Assembly: GCA_964573715.1 (NCBI GenBank)
Contig: CAZNKR010000004.1
Location: forward strand, 4,818 to 68,817
Length of the DNA stretch: 64,000 bases
Origin: SVEL01 sp964573715
Lineage (GTDB): Bacteria; Bacillota; Clostridia; Lachnospirales; Lachnospiraceae
Direction of reading: 5' to 3'
The translations under genes were made by a program, and so were the position numbers. Of this stretch, positions 8,325-16,324 are shown one piece after another (position 1 is the stretch's first letter; the number at the start of each line of letters is the position of its first letter). Under the pieces are notes generated by a model that saw only the letters and a list, made by a program, of their open reading frames with translations, did not search any database and was not told where the DNA came from.

Positions 8325-9651
8325 TATGTTAGTGCTTGCTTTTAGAAATTTAAAAGCTGGAAAAAAATCAGTTAGTAAAATTGTCTTTGGACTAAGCTTT
8401 GCTATTATGATAACAGTTTGTATAATATCAGTAAAAACATCTTTTCAAAATTATGTGGATGAATTTAATGAAAAACACCTTTCGAGCTGTTTTTATTTTA
8501 CAAACTATAGTCAAGAAGAAATAAGCAATATAAACTTGGATTTGCTATATAAAAAAGGGATTGACTTTAAGCAAAAAAGTAACGCTTCAGAAGTTTTGAC
8601 ATTTTGTGAGTTATTTATAAAAAATCAGAATATAAAACAAGATGCATCATCCTTTAGATTGTACATTGATAATGAAGAATATAAAATGTCAAATTATTCT
8701 GTATCTATACTAGAAAAGTATGAAAGTATAGTATTGCCTCAATCCACAATATTTATGGGATTGTATAAAGAAAACCTTAACATCTTTAGAAAAGAACAAA
8801 GCAGTAGTGCTATTATATGTGGTAGTTATCCCAAAAACCAGGGCGAAATATTAGTTGATAATTATTTTATTGAACGGTTTCATATTGATAATGCTAAAGA
8901 ATTAATTGGTAAAAAAATAAGTATAGCTTTTGAAACGCAAGATGAAATGTTTTTCTGTTTTAAAGATTATGTTTTGACAGGCATATTTGATTCGGATTTG
9001 CTAGACTATAGAGAAAATGTTGATGTAATTAGTCCTAGATATACACATATTTACGCCAATATTAAAAATGAAGATATGAATAAGTTTAATATTGATGGTA
9101 ATATTCGTTGTTATTTTGATAATTATCTTGATTATTTTAATAGTTATGGTGATAATTCAAACCTTTTAAAATTAAATGTATCCGAATTAAACGAAGTAAA
9201 AGAAAATGAAGTACAACTATCAGCTTCAGGACTTTATTTTTGCTTATTGTATTGGATGATGACCAAAATAGGTATTTTGCTTATGATTATATTTTTTGTA
9301 ATAATACTAATAATAATCATGTCGATCATGTATACAATAAGATTTTACAAAGACAGAAATAGTAAATATTTTTCCATGTTGTTTTCTATCGGAATGGAAA
9401 AGAAGGACAGAAGAAAAATCTTTATTTTTGAATTTACTTTTATGGTTATCTTAGCATCAATATTTGGTACATATTGTGCAGTTATTCTTTTAAATTTATT
9501 AAATGCTGCAACTACATTAGCTTTGGATTTTTCGATAATCTATAATGTTGGTTCGATTTTTATTTCGAATATTATGATTTGGATTGCTTTTACGATATGT
9601 AATTGTTTTGTTATAGAAAAATCCAGAAAAAATAAAGAGAAAATAATCTAA
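8311..9651 (+). CDS. FtsX-like ABC permease, large subunit
   Basis: The 446-residue protein starts LVLAFRNLKAGKKSVSKIVF, typical for this permease family, with a helix at about 27-43, a large extracytoplasmic domain (about 45-305) and three C-terminal helices (about 310-335, 365-385 and 405-430). With the preceding small permease it likely forms a heterodimer driven by the ATPase at 6896. It is the last gene of the cassette; rplS with its own promoter begins about 130 bases later. Confidence 0.8.
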   Translation: MLLSDMLVLAFRNLKAGKKSVSKIVFGLSFAIMITVCIISVKTSFQNYVDEFNEKHLSSCFYFTNYSQEEISNINLDLLYKKGIDFKQKSNASEVLTFCELFIKNQNIKQDASSFRLYIDNEEYKMSNYSVSILEKYESIVLPQSTIFMGLYKENLNIFRKEQSSSAIICGSYPKNQGEILVDNYFIERFHIDNAKELIGKKISIAFETQDEMFFCFKDYVLTGIFDSDLLDYRENVDVISPRYTHIYANIKNEDMNKFNIDGNIRCYFDNYLDYFNSYGDNSNLLKLNVSELNEVKENEVQLSASGLYFCLLYWMMTKIGILLMIIFFVIILIIIMSIMYTIRFYKDRNSKYFSMLFSIGMEKKDRRKIFIFEFTFMVILASIFGTYCAVILLNLLNAATTLALDFSIIYNVGSIFISNIMIWIAFTICNCFVIEKSRKNKEKII

Positions 9652-9658
9652 AAAAGCC

Positions 9659-9687
9659 TTGTTTTATTGAATTCTTTATGTTAAAAT
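9659..9687 (+). promoter_or_regulatory. promoter of rplS
   Basis: TTGTTT (9659-9664), 17 bases, then TAAAAT (9682-9687) with an extended TG at 9679-9680. It lies just after the ABC permease stop and drives the L19 leader and rplS. Confidence 0.7.
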
Positions 9688-9707
9688 GTTGAGGTTGTAA
9701 TAAATTA

Positions 9708-9760
9708 GATGTTCCTCTGATATAGAAGGCGACCTTCTGCAAGACATATTTAAGAACATC
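9708..9760 (+). ncRNA. probable L19 leader (autoregulatory ribosomal-protein leader)
   Basis: GATGTTC (9708-9714) pairs with GAACATC (9754-9760) and closes an inner hairpin AGAAGG/CCTTCT (9724-9729, 9733-9738). This closed-stem plus inner-hairpin structure directly before the rplS ribosome binding site fits the Firmicute L19 leader, to which L19 is thought to bind to repress its own synthesis. A covariance-model search would settle it. Confidence 0.65.
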
Positions 9761-9784
9761 CAGTATATTTAGGAGGTTCATGCG

Positions 9785-10132
9785 ATGAACGAAATTATTA
9801 AAAACATTGAAGCTGCTCAGTTAAAAGAGAGCGTTGCAGACTTTAACGTTGGCGATACAGTTAAGGTATATGCTAAGATTAAAGAAGGTAACCGTGAAAG
9901 AGTTCAGGTATTCGAAGGTATCGTACTTAAAAGACAGGGCGGAAGCTCAAGAGAAACTTTCACAGTTAGAAAGAATTCTAATGGTATCGGAGTTGAAAAG
10001 ACTTGGCCATTACATTCACCAACAATTGAAAAGATTGAAGTTGTTAGAGCTGGTAAAGTTAGAAGAGCTAAGCTTAACTACTTAAGAGATAGAGTTGGTA
10101 AGGCAGCTAAGGTTAAAGAATTAGTTAAATAG
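9785..10132 (+). CDS. rplS: 50S ribosomal protein L19
   Basis: L19 sits at the subunit interface. The 115 residues contain FNVGDTVKVYAKIKEGNRER and KRQGGSSRETFTVRK, the L19 signatures, and end RDRVGKAAKVKELVK. AGGAGG at 9771-9776 is eight bases before the ATG. It is preceded by a structured leader and followed by a strong hairpin, so it can be expressed on its own. Confidence 0.98.
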   Translation: MNEIIKNIEAAQLKESVADFNVGDTVKVYAKIKEGNRERVQVFEGIVLKRQGGSSRETFTVRKNSNGIGVEKTWPLHSPTIEKIEVVRAGKVRRAKLNYLRDRVGKAAKVKELVK

Positions 10133-10144
10133 TTTTCAACAAAC

Positions 10145-10178
10145 CGGGACAAGTACTTATTGTATTTGTCCCATTTTG
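10145..10178 (+). terminator. terminator after rplS
   Basis: An 11-bp stem pairs GGGACAAGTAC (10145-10155) with GTATTTGTCCC (10161-10171), with one G-U pair and loop TTATT, followed by ATTTTG. The U-tract is short, so some read-through into lepB is likely. Confidence 0.75.
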
Positions 10179-10212
10179 TGTAATAAGCACTTATATTTAA
10201 GGAAGGGCATTT

Positions 10213-10758
10213 ATGGGATATTTCAATCCAATACCAAATAAAAATTTATTTGTTGATACAATACTTAAAACAATAATTGATATTTTAGTTGTGGTTTTAC
10301 TTGCGATTTTTGTGATATATTTTTATTGTGATAAAGCAACAATAGTTGGAAATTCAATGTCAAAAGAACTTAGTAACGGAGAAGTTGTACTTATTAATAA
10401 ACTTTCATATAGAGTTGGTACACCAGATCGATTTGACGTTATAGCATACAAGAATGATTCAGGTATTATTGTTAAAAGAATTATTGGTTTACCTGGTGAA
10501 AAAATACAAATAATAGATAGCAAAATATATGTGGATGGAGAAGTAATAGAAGATATTTTTTTTGAAGGCACATTTGAAAGTGGCTATGTAAATGATGAAA
10601 TGGAAATTGGTCCAGACGAATATTTCGTTATGGGTGATAATAGAAACGTAAGTGAAGATTCCAGATTTTCATATGTTGGAAATGTAAAATATGCCGATAT
10701 ATTAGGTAAAGCATGGTTTATTGTGGCTCCATTTAATAGAATGGGCTTTGTAGAATAG
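10213..10758 (+). CDS. lepB: signal peptidase I
   Basis: Signal peptidase I removes Sec and Tat signal peptides on the outer face of the membrane. The 181-residue protein has one N-terminal helix (about 19-37), the catalytic serine at residue 48 in GNSMS, the catalytic lysine at 88 in VKRIIGLPGE, and MGDNRNVSEDSR near 140. This is the short Gram-positive form with a single anchor. AAGGAAGG precedes the ATG. rbgA follows after eight bases, and a second signal peptidase lies beyond it. Confidence 0.95.
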   Translation: MGYFNPIPNKNLFVDTILKTIIDILVVVLLAIFVIYFYCDKATIVGNSMSKELSNGEVVLINKLSYRVGTPDRFDVIAYKNDSGIIVKRIIGLPGEKIQIIDSKIYVDGEVIEDIFFEGTFESGYVNDEMEIGPDEYFVMGDNRNVSEDSRFSYVGNVKYADILGKAWFIVAPFNRMGFVE

Positions 10759-10766
10759 GAGATTTT

Positions 10767-11609
10767 ATGAACATTCAATGGTATCCTGGTCATATGACCA
10801 AGGCCAAAAGACAGATGCAAGAAGATATTAAGCTTATTGATTTAGTTATAGAGTTGGTGGATGCAAGACTACCACATAGTAGTCGTAATCCTGATATAGA
10901 CAAACTTGGCATAAATAAGTCCAGACTTATTTTGCTCAATAAATCAGATTTAGCAAATACAGCATTAAATAAAAAATGGGCCGATTACTTTAAAGAAAAG
11001 GGATTTTTTGTTTTAGAGATTAATTCAAAATCAGGCGCTGGAATAAAAAGTATTAATACAGTTGTCTTAGAGGCTTGCAAGGAAAAAATTGAAAGAGATA
11101 GAAAAAGAGGTATTTTAAACAGACCTGTTAGAGCTATGGTTGTAGGAATACCTAACGTTGGAAAATCAACATTTATTAACTCTTATGCAGGTAAGGCTTG
11201 TACAAAGACTGGAAATAAACCAGGTGTTACAAAGGGAAAACAATGGATTAAGATGAATAAAAATCTTGAACTTTTAGATACTCCAGGTATACTTTGGCCT
11301 AAGTTTGAGGATGAAAAAGTTGGAATAAATCTTGCATTAGTTGGTTCAATTAACGACGAGATTTTGAATATTTCAGAATTAGCTATATATCTTATTAAAT
11401 TTATGAAAAAAAATTATTCAGATTTATTTAAAACTAGATATGATGTAGACATGGATAAAGAACCTATAGATATTCTTAATTCTATTGCTAAATTACGTGG
11501 ATGTAAATTAAAAGGAGATATATTGGATTTAGAAAAAGCATCAAATATTCTTCTTGATGATTTTAGAAGTGGAAAAATTGGTCGAATTACATTAGAGTAT
11601 CCAAATTAG
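10767..11609 (+). CDS. rbgA: ribosome biogenesis GTPase RbgA (YlqF)
   Basis: RbgA is needed for late 50S assembly in Firmicutes. The 280 residues show the circularly permuted G motifs: NKSD first (about 52-55), then GIPNVGKST (about 128-136) and DTPG, after the signature start MNIQWYPGHMTKAKRQM. The C-terminal helical domain ends about residue 280. It lies between two signal peptidase genes and before rnhB, the standard ylqF-rnhB arrangement. Confidence 0.97.
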   Translation: MNIQWYPGHMTKAKRQMQEDIKLIDLVIELVDARLPHSSRNPDIDKLGINKSRLILLNKSDLANTALNKKWADYFKEKGFFVLEINSKSGAGIKSINTVVLEACKEKIERDRKRGILNRPVRAMVVGIPNVGKSTFINSYAGKACTKTGNKPGVTKGKQWIKMNKNLELLDTPGILWPKFEDEKVGINLALVGSINDEILNISELAIYLIKFMKKNYSDLFKTRYDVDMDKEPIDILNSIAKLRGCKLKGDILDLEKASNILLDDFRSGKIGRITLEYPN

Positions 11610-11625
11610 TACTTTAGAGGTGCAT

Positions 11626-12186
11626 ATGAAAAAGCTTGTTTTAATAATTAAAAATCATATTGGCTTAGTTAAAGTTATAGGGTTTTTATGTGGAATTGCT
11701 ATATTTGTAACATTATTTATTAAATGCATTTTATCACCAATTGTAGTTGTTGGTGATTCAATGTATCCGGCTTTAGAAGCAAAGGATATTATTGTTGTAA
11801 ATACCATCGGAAATAATTTTAGGGATATTAACCGCTTTGATATAGTGGTTTTTCCTTACAAATATGACAATTCAGTTACATATATAAAAAGAGTTATTGG
11901 TATGCCTGGTGATACAATTAAAATAGTGGATGATGTTATCTATATTGATGATAAGCCACTTGAGGAGTTTTATGGATATTATGATAATTCAATAGAATCG
12001 AAATATACCAATATGAGTGAGATAACATTGTCTGTTGATGAGTATTTTGTTATGGGTGATAATAGAAACATTTCTATAGATAGTCGTAGTGAAGATGTTG
12101 GTATTGTTAATAGAGATGATATTTTAGGTGTTGCTATTTTTAGAGTATGGCCATTTAATAGCATAGGTTCACTTAAATATCAGTAA
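11626..12186 (+). CDS. lepB: signal peptidase I, second copy
   Basis: The 186-residue protein has one helix (about 18-37), catalytic serine 45 in GDSMYP, catalytic lysine 88 in YIKRVIGMPGD, and MGDNRNISIDSR. It is clearly a paralogue of the copy on the other side of rbgA but diverged, so the two may prefer different substrates. The ATG at 11626 follows AGAGGTG; the GTG at 11620 is part of that site. rnhB starts 10 bases after the stop. Confidence 0.95.
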   Translation: MKKLVLIIKNHIGLVKVIGFLCGIAIFVTLFIKCILSPIVVVGDSMYPALEAKDIIVVNTIGNNFRDINRFDIVVFPYKYDNSVTYIKRVIGMPGDTIKIVDDVIYIDDKPLEEFYGYYDNSIESKYTNMSEITLSVDEYFVMGDNRNISIDSRSEDVGIVNRDDILGVAIFRVWPFNSIGSLKYQ

Positions 12187-12196
12187 GGAGGTTTAA

Positions 12197-12952
12197 ATGA
12201 AAATCAGTGAAATAAAAAGCATTTTAGAAGCATCTACAATTGAAACACTTCCTGCTTTTATTGAAGAGTTTTCTAATGATGATAGAACTGGTGTATTTAA
12301 TCTTGTAAATCAAGCAAGGTCTCGAATAAGAAAATATGAAGAGGAAGTTAATCGTATTGAGGCAATGCGTATCTATGAAGAAAAGTATAATAGTTATGAG
12401 TATATTGGAGGAATAGATGAGGTAGGTAGAGGCCCTTTAGCAGGCCCTGTTGTAACTTGCGCACTTATTTTGCCAAAAGGTGAACGTATACTTTATGCTA
12501 ATGATTCTAAGAAATTATCAGCTTCAAAAAGAGAAGAGCTTTATGATATTATTATGGAAAAGGCAATTAGTGTTAGTATTGGAATGGAAAGTCCAAAGGT
12601 TATTGATGAAATAAATATTCTCCAAGCAACCTATAAAGCGATGAGAACTTCTATTAATGGATTATCTGTTAGACCAGATGTTATGTTAAACGATGCTGTG
12701 AATATTACTGGTATTGATATTTTACAGGTACCTATCATTAAGGGAGATGCCAAAAGCTTAACAATTGCATGCGCAAGTATAGTTGCAAAGGTAACAAGAG
12801 ATAGAATGATGGAGGAATATTCTAAACTTTATCCAGAGTATGATTTTGGCTCTAACAAAGGATATGGTAGTGAAAAACATATTGCTGCACTAATTGAACA
12901 TGGTCCTTGTCCAATTCATAGGGCTAGTTTTATAAAGAATTGGTGGTGCTAG
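12197..12952 (+). CDS. rnhB: ribonuclease HII
   Basis: RNase HII cuts RNA in RNA-DNA hybrids and at single embedded ribonucleotides. The 251 residues include an N-terminal helical substrate-binding region (1-70), then YIGGIDEVGRGPLAGPVV with the catalytic DE pair (about 75), NDSKKLS, LNDAV, KGDAKSLTIACASIVAKV and DFGSNKGYGS. Length matches Gram-positive RnhB with the N-terminal extension. AAGGAGG precedes the ATG. The next gene starts one base after its stop. Confidence 0.97.
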   Translation: MKISEIKSILEASTIETLPAFIEEFSNDDRTGVFNLVNQARSRIRKYEEEVNRIEAMRIYEEKYNSYEYIGGIDEVGRGPLAGPVVTCALILPKGERILYANDSKKLSASKREELYDIIMEKAISVSIGMESPKVIDEINILQATYKAMRTSINGLSVRPDVMLNDAVNITGIDILQVPIIKGDAKSLTIACASIVAKVTRDRMMEEYSKLYPEYDFGSNKGYGSEKHIAALIEHGPCPIHRASFIKNWWC

Positions 12953-12953
12953 T

Positions 12954-14543
12954 ATGGAAGTAAAAAATGTTGGAATGAGCACCAATTCATCAATAGGTGC
13001 TGGGAATAGAACTAGTCAAAGTAATATTACAGGTAATGTTCCTGTAACTAAAGCTATGGGAGCTAGTGTGCTTGCTAATATGGAAAAGGGGTCTACTTTT
13101 AGTGGGGATATTATTGACGTAAGAAATAATGCCATTAAGATTTTACTTGATGGAAATGAAACCTTAAATGCCAAGGCTATGGATGCAACGAGTTTAAATA
13201 TTGGAGATCATATTAGCTTTGTAATTAAGGACAATACTCAAAATTCTGTACTTATCAAAGCTTTAAATGTTGATAATAGATATTCTAGTCCTCTTTTTCT
13301 AGCATTAGAAAGTGCGAACATTCCTGTTACTGAACGGGGCATGAAAATGGTTAATGAGATGATGAAAAATGAAATGCCTATAGATAAAGCTTCAGTGAAC
13401 GAAATGTATAAGCAGATTTCAAATTTTGAAAATGCTGATGCAACTTCAATAGTGAATATGGTTAGACATGAACTTCCTTTGACCGATGCAAATATAACAC
13501 AGTTTGAGAATTATATTAATTATGAGCATAGAATTTCCTCACAGCTTGATCAATTAGCTACAGATATTACGGATATTTTTAAAAGTATTTCAGCAAATGA
13601 ATCTAATTATAAAAGCATTGATGTTTCTACGGAGAATGTTTTAGCACAACAAGAACTACCAACAGAAAAAGTATCGCAAGAACCTCAAACACCACAAACT
13701 ACCAGTATGATGGTGATTAATGATGAATCCTATAAAGTAATGGATAATATTTTAAGTAATATTCCAAATACATTTATATTTAAAGAACAAGGTACCCAAT
13801 TTTCAATAAATAGTGTTACGGGTAATGAATCAAATAATATTATAAATAATGATAGAATAATTATTGACATTAAAAGTATTCCCAAAGAAAAACTTCAGGA
13901 TTTTTTGAACTCTAATGATTTTCATAGATTTATCAAATCGTCCATTTCAAAGGACTTTTCAATTGATATAAACTCCCTTCAAAATGGTAATGAACTTAAA
14001 AATCAAGTGAAAGAAATTTATGAAGGACTTAATTCAAAATTAGATTTACTTATGGAGATTTTTAAGAATAATCCAGGAGATAATGAAAAACTACAGTCTA
14101 ATATCAATAATATTAAAAACAACTTAACATTTATAGCAGATATTAATCAGCTAGCTTCATATGTGCAGCTTCCACTAAAGTTTAGTGATAATACAGAGCA
14201 CGGGGAATTATATGTATTTAATAAGTCCCATGGAAAAATGATAGAAAAAGATGTATTAACTGCATTTATGCATCTAGACATGGAAAACCTAGGACCAACA
14301 GACTGTTTTATTAAACTTGAAAATAATAAACTATCAACGAATTTTACTTTGGCAAATGAAGATTCAATGAATCTTGTACTAGAACATATAGATGAATTAC
14401 AAGAAAAGTTAAAAAATGCTGGGTTTGATGTTTCAATAAATGTTTCAGAAGAAAAAGAAATAAGCAATCCGTTTGAAAAAGTTTTAGAAGCAGATAGACC
14501 TAAATTATCCATAAAAAGATACAATTTTGATGTCAGGGCATAA
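12954..14543 (+). CDS. FliK-like (flagellar hook-length control C-terminal domain) protein
   Basis: The 529-residue protein has a disordered, Asn/Thr/Gln-rich N-terminal and central region. The last about 120 residues resemble the FliK C-terminal domain: HLDMENLGPTDCFIKLENN, KLSTNFTLANEDSMNLVLEH, then a helix and GFDVSINVS. In FliK this domain contacts FlhB to switch export specificity. The next gene encodes just the FlhB C-terminal type of domain, which supports the call. Bacillus has a similar pair (ylqG-ylqH) after rnhB. Whether it acts in flagella is unknown. Confidence 0.65.
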   Translation: MEVKNVGMSTNSSIGAGNRTSQSNITGNVPVTKAMGASVLANMEKGSTFSGDIIDVRNNAIKILLDGNETLNAKAMDATSLNIGDHISFVIKDNTQNSVLIKALNVDNRYSSPLFLALESANIPVTERGMKMVNEMMKNEMPIDKASVNEMYKQISNFENADATSIVNMVRHELPLTDANITQFENYINYEHRISSQLDQLATDITDIFKSISANESNYKSIDVSTENVLAQQELPTEKVSQEPQTPQTTSMMVINDESYKVMDNILSNIPNTFIFKEQGTQFSINSVTGNESNNIINNDRIIIDIKSIPKEKLQDFLNSNDFHRFIKSSISKDFSIDINSLQNGNELKNQVKEIYEGLNSKLDLLMEIFKNNPGDNEKLQSNINNIKNNLTFIADINQLASYVQLPLKFSDNTEHGELYVFNKSHGKMIEKDVLTAFMHLDMENLGPTDCFIKLENNKLSTNFTLANEDSMNLVLEHIDELQEKLKNAGFDVSINVSEEKEISNPFEKVLEADRPKLSIKRYNFDVRA

Positions 14544-14554
14544 GGAGATATAAA

Positions 14555-14857
14555 ATGAGCAATTTGTATAAAAAGAAAACAAATGATAAAAAAGTTGCGG
14601 TAGCCTTAGCCTACAATCCGGGAGATATGGCACCTGCAGTTATTGCTACTGGAAAAGGCTTAATTGCAGACAAAATAATAGATGGAGCTAAGGAAAATGA
14701 TATTCCTCTTTATGAGGATAATAAACTTGCAAATACACTATCAAAGCTTGATTTAGGCGATAGTATTCCACAAGAACTATATAGTGTTGTTGCGGAAGTC
14801 TTGGTTTTTGTTGATAAAATGGATAAAATCAAGTCTAAGGTAATAGATAATAGATAA
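14555..14857 (+). CDS. free-standing FlhB C-terminal-like domain (YlqH/FlhX type)
   Basis: The 100-residue protein matches the cytoplasmic tail of FlhB that follows the autocleavage site: VAVALAYNPGDMAPAVIATG, then IPLYEDNKLANTL and IPQELYSVVAEVLVFVDKM. It lacks the NPTH cleavage motif and all membrane helices, so it resembles an already-cut FlhB tail, as in FlhX and YlqH. It follows the FliK-like gene by 11 bases. Its last codons (SKVIDNR) are copied twice more just downstream as a tandem repeat. Confidence 0.8.
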   Translation: MSNLYKKKTNDKKVAVALAYNPGDMAPAVIATGKGLIADKIIDGAKENDIPLYEDNKLANTLSKLDLGDSIPQELYSVVAEVLVFVDKMDKIKSKVIDNR

Positions 14858-14942
14858 CATATATGGTTGAGAAGCCTAAGGTAATAGATAAAAAATATGG
14901 TGGAGAAGTCTAAGGTAATAGATAACAAATATAATGGAGAAG
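14835..14942 (+). repeat. imperfect tandem repeat copied from the 3' end of the FlhB-like gene
   Basis: CTAAGGTAATAGATAA occurs at 14835-14850, 14876-14891 and 14910-14925. Each is followed by a copy of an ATGG(TTG/TGG)AGAAG-like motif (14863-14874, 14897-14908, 14934-14942). The first copy is the coding end of the preceding gene; the last carries the start codon region of yraN. Confidence 0.85.
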
Positions 14943-15332
14943 CACTTGTTAAAAGCCAATAACATTAAAACATCAAAAAATAATAGACAAACTGGAACTA
15001 AATATGAAGAGTTAGCTGCAAATTTTTTAGAAAATAAAGGACACAAAATTTTAGCCAAAAACTATAGAAATAAATTTGGAGAAATTGATATTATTTCTCA
15101 AATTGATAATCAGATAGTTATTTCAGAGGTTAAATACAGGAGTGCTTCTTATTGTGGTGATCCGCTAGAGGCAATTACAAATAAAAAAATACGAACAATA
15201 TGTAAAACTACACTATATTTTTATATGAGTAAAGGAATAAGTATGGATTATCCATGCAGATTCGATGTTATTGCAATACATGGTGATAATTCGGTACAAC
15301 ATATAGAAAATGCATTTGAATTTATTTATTAA
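14934..15332 (+). CDS. YraN family (UPF0102) nuclease-like protein
   Basis: The 132-residue protein has the restriction-endonuclease-like core of this family: RQTGTKYEELAANFLENKG, then NKFGEIDII and ISEVKYRS (the GEIDxx...EVK catalytic pattern) at about 45-75. Function in the cell is not well defined. The start at 14934 lies within the last copy of a tandem repeat and has only a weak ribosome binding site (TAAGG 18 bases upstream), so expression may be low or depend on read-through. rnhB-yraN neighbourhood is usual in Firmicutes. Confidence 0.85.
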   Translation: MEKHLLKANNIKTSKNNRQTGTKYEELAANFLENKGHKILAKNYRNKFGEIDIISQIDNQIVISEVKYRSASYCGDPLEAITNKKIRTICKTTLYFYMSKGISMDYPCRFDVIAIHGDNSVQHIENAFEFIY

Positions 15333-15343
15333 GGAGACCAACT

Positions 15344-16243
15344 ATGAAAATAACAGATATTGTAAAAAAACATAAATGCACAACATCATTTACTGATGGA
15401 GAAGTGCCTTTTATTAATATAGATGCATTGCAACGCTTTGAGAATGTAAAGGCTGTATTTTCAACAAGAATTGGTGGAGTTAGCAGCGGACAGTTTGAAA
15501 GCATGAATTTTTGCACTCCTTTAGGAGATTCAAAAGAAAATGTTTGTAAGAATTTCGAGATTTTTTTAAAGTCGGCGGGACTTAAAAATATCGTTTTAAG
15601 TAAGCAAACACATACAACAAATGTTAGAAGAGTTGGAATGAAGGATGTAGGTGCAGGACTTTATAGACCTCTTTCATATGATGATGTAGATGGATTAATA
15701 ACAAATGAAAAAGAAGTAACTTTATCTACATTTTATGCAGATTGTGTCCCACTTTACTTTTATGACCCTATTAACAAGGCAATTGGAATTTCTCATTCTG
15801 GTTGGAAAGGAACTGTTAATAATATTGCAAAATCAACAATATGTGCAATGAATAAGGAGTTTGGAACACAAGCAAAGGATTTAATTTGTGGAATCGGTCC
15901 ATCAATTTGTGTCAATTGTTATGAAGTGGGTTTAGATGTGGCCAATAATTTTATTGAAGCTTATAATATTTTAGAAATCCCAGATTATTCGATGTGTTAT
16001 AATTCTAAACATAATTATCCTGATGGACAAAATATGGATGTTATTTTATATATGACACATAATGATAAATATATGTTGAATCTATGGGCTGCAAATTATA
16101 GAAATTTAGAAAATGCTGGTGTTAATCCACAAAATATAGCTATACCAGATATTTGCACCTGCGAAAATAAAGAAATACTATTTTCACACCGTGGATTGAT
16201 GGGAAAAAGAGGTAACCTAGGTGCATTTTTAATGTTAAAATAG
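15344..16243 (+). CDS. pgeF: peptidoglycan editing factor PgeF (YfiH/YlmD family, polyphenol-oxidase-like)
   Basis: The 299-residue protein shows the family metal-site residues: LSKQTHTTNVRRV, FYADCVPLYFYDP, SHSGWKGTVNNI and SICVNCYEVG, ending FSHRGLMGKRGNLGAF. Members have purine nucleosidase/adenosine deaminase-like activity, and PgeF prevents misincorporation of serine into peptidoglycan stems in E. coli. It heads the pgeF-yggS-sepF block of Gram-positives (ylmD-E-F). TAAGGAG precedes the ATG. Confidence 0.9.
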   Translation: MKITDIVKKHKCTTSFTDGEVPFINIDALQRFENVKAVFSTRIGGVSSGQFESMNFCTPLGDSKENVCKNFEIFLKSAGLKNIVLSKQTHTTNVRRVGMKDVGAGLYRPLSYDDVDGLITNEKEVTLSTFYADCVPLYFYDPINKAIGISHSGWKGTVNNIAKSTICAMNKEFGTQAKDLICGIGPSICVNCYEVGLDVANNFIEAYNILEIPDYSMCYNSKHNYPDGQNMDVILYMTHNDKYMLNLWAANYRNLENAGVNPQNIAIPDICTCENKEILFSHRGLMGKRGNLGAFLMLK

Positions 16244-16324
16244 TCTCTAAAACTAGACTATTCTTCGCAAATGTTGTATACTACTTTAGTTGAGTATACA
16301 AAATGTTGCATTTTGGAGGTTGTT

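Noticed and set aside
14147..14524. 125-codon minus-strand frame within the FliK-like gene
   Set aside because: No ribosome binding site; composition is that of a reversed coding strand.
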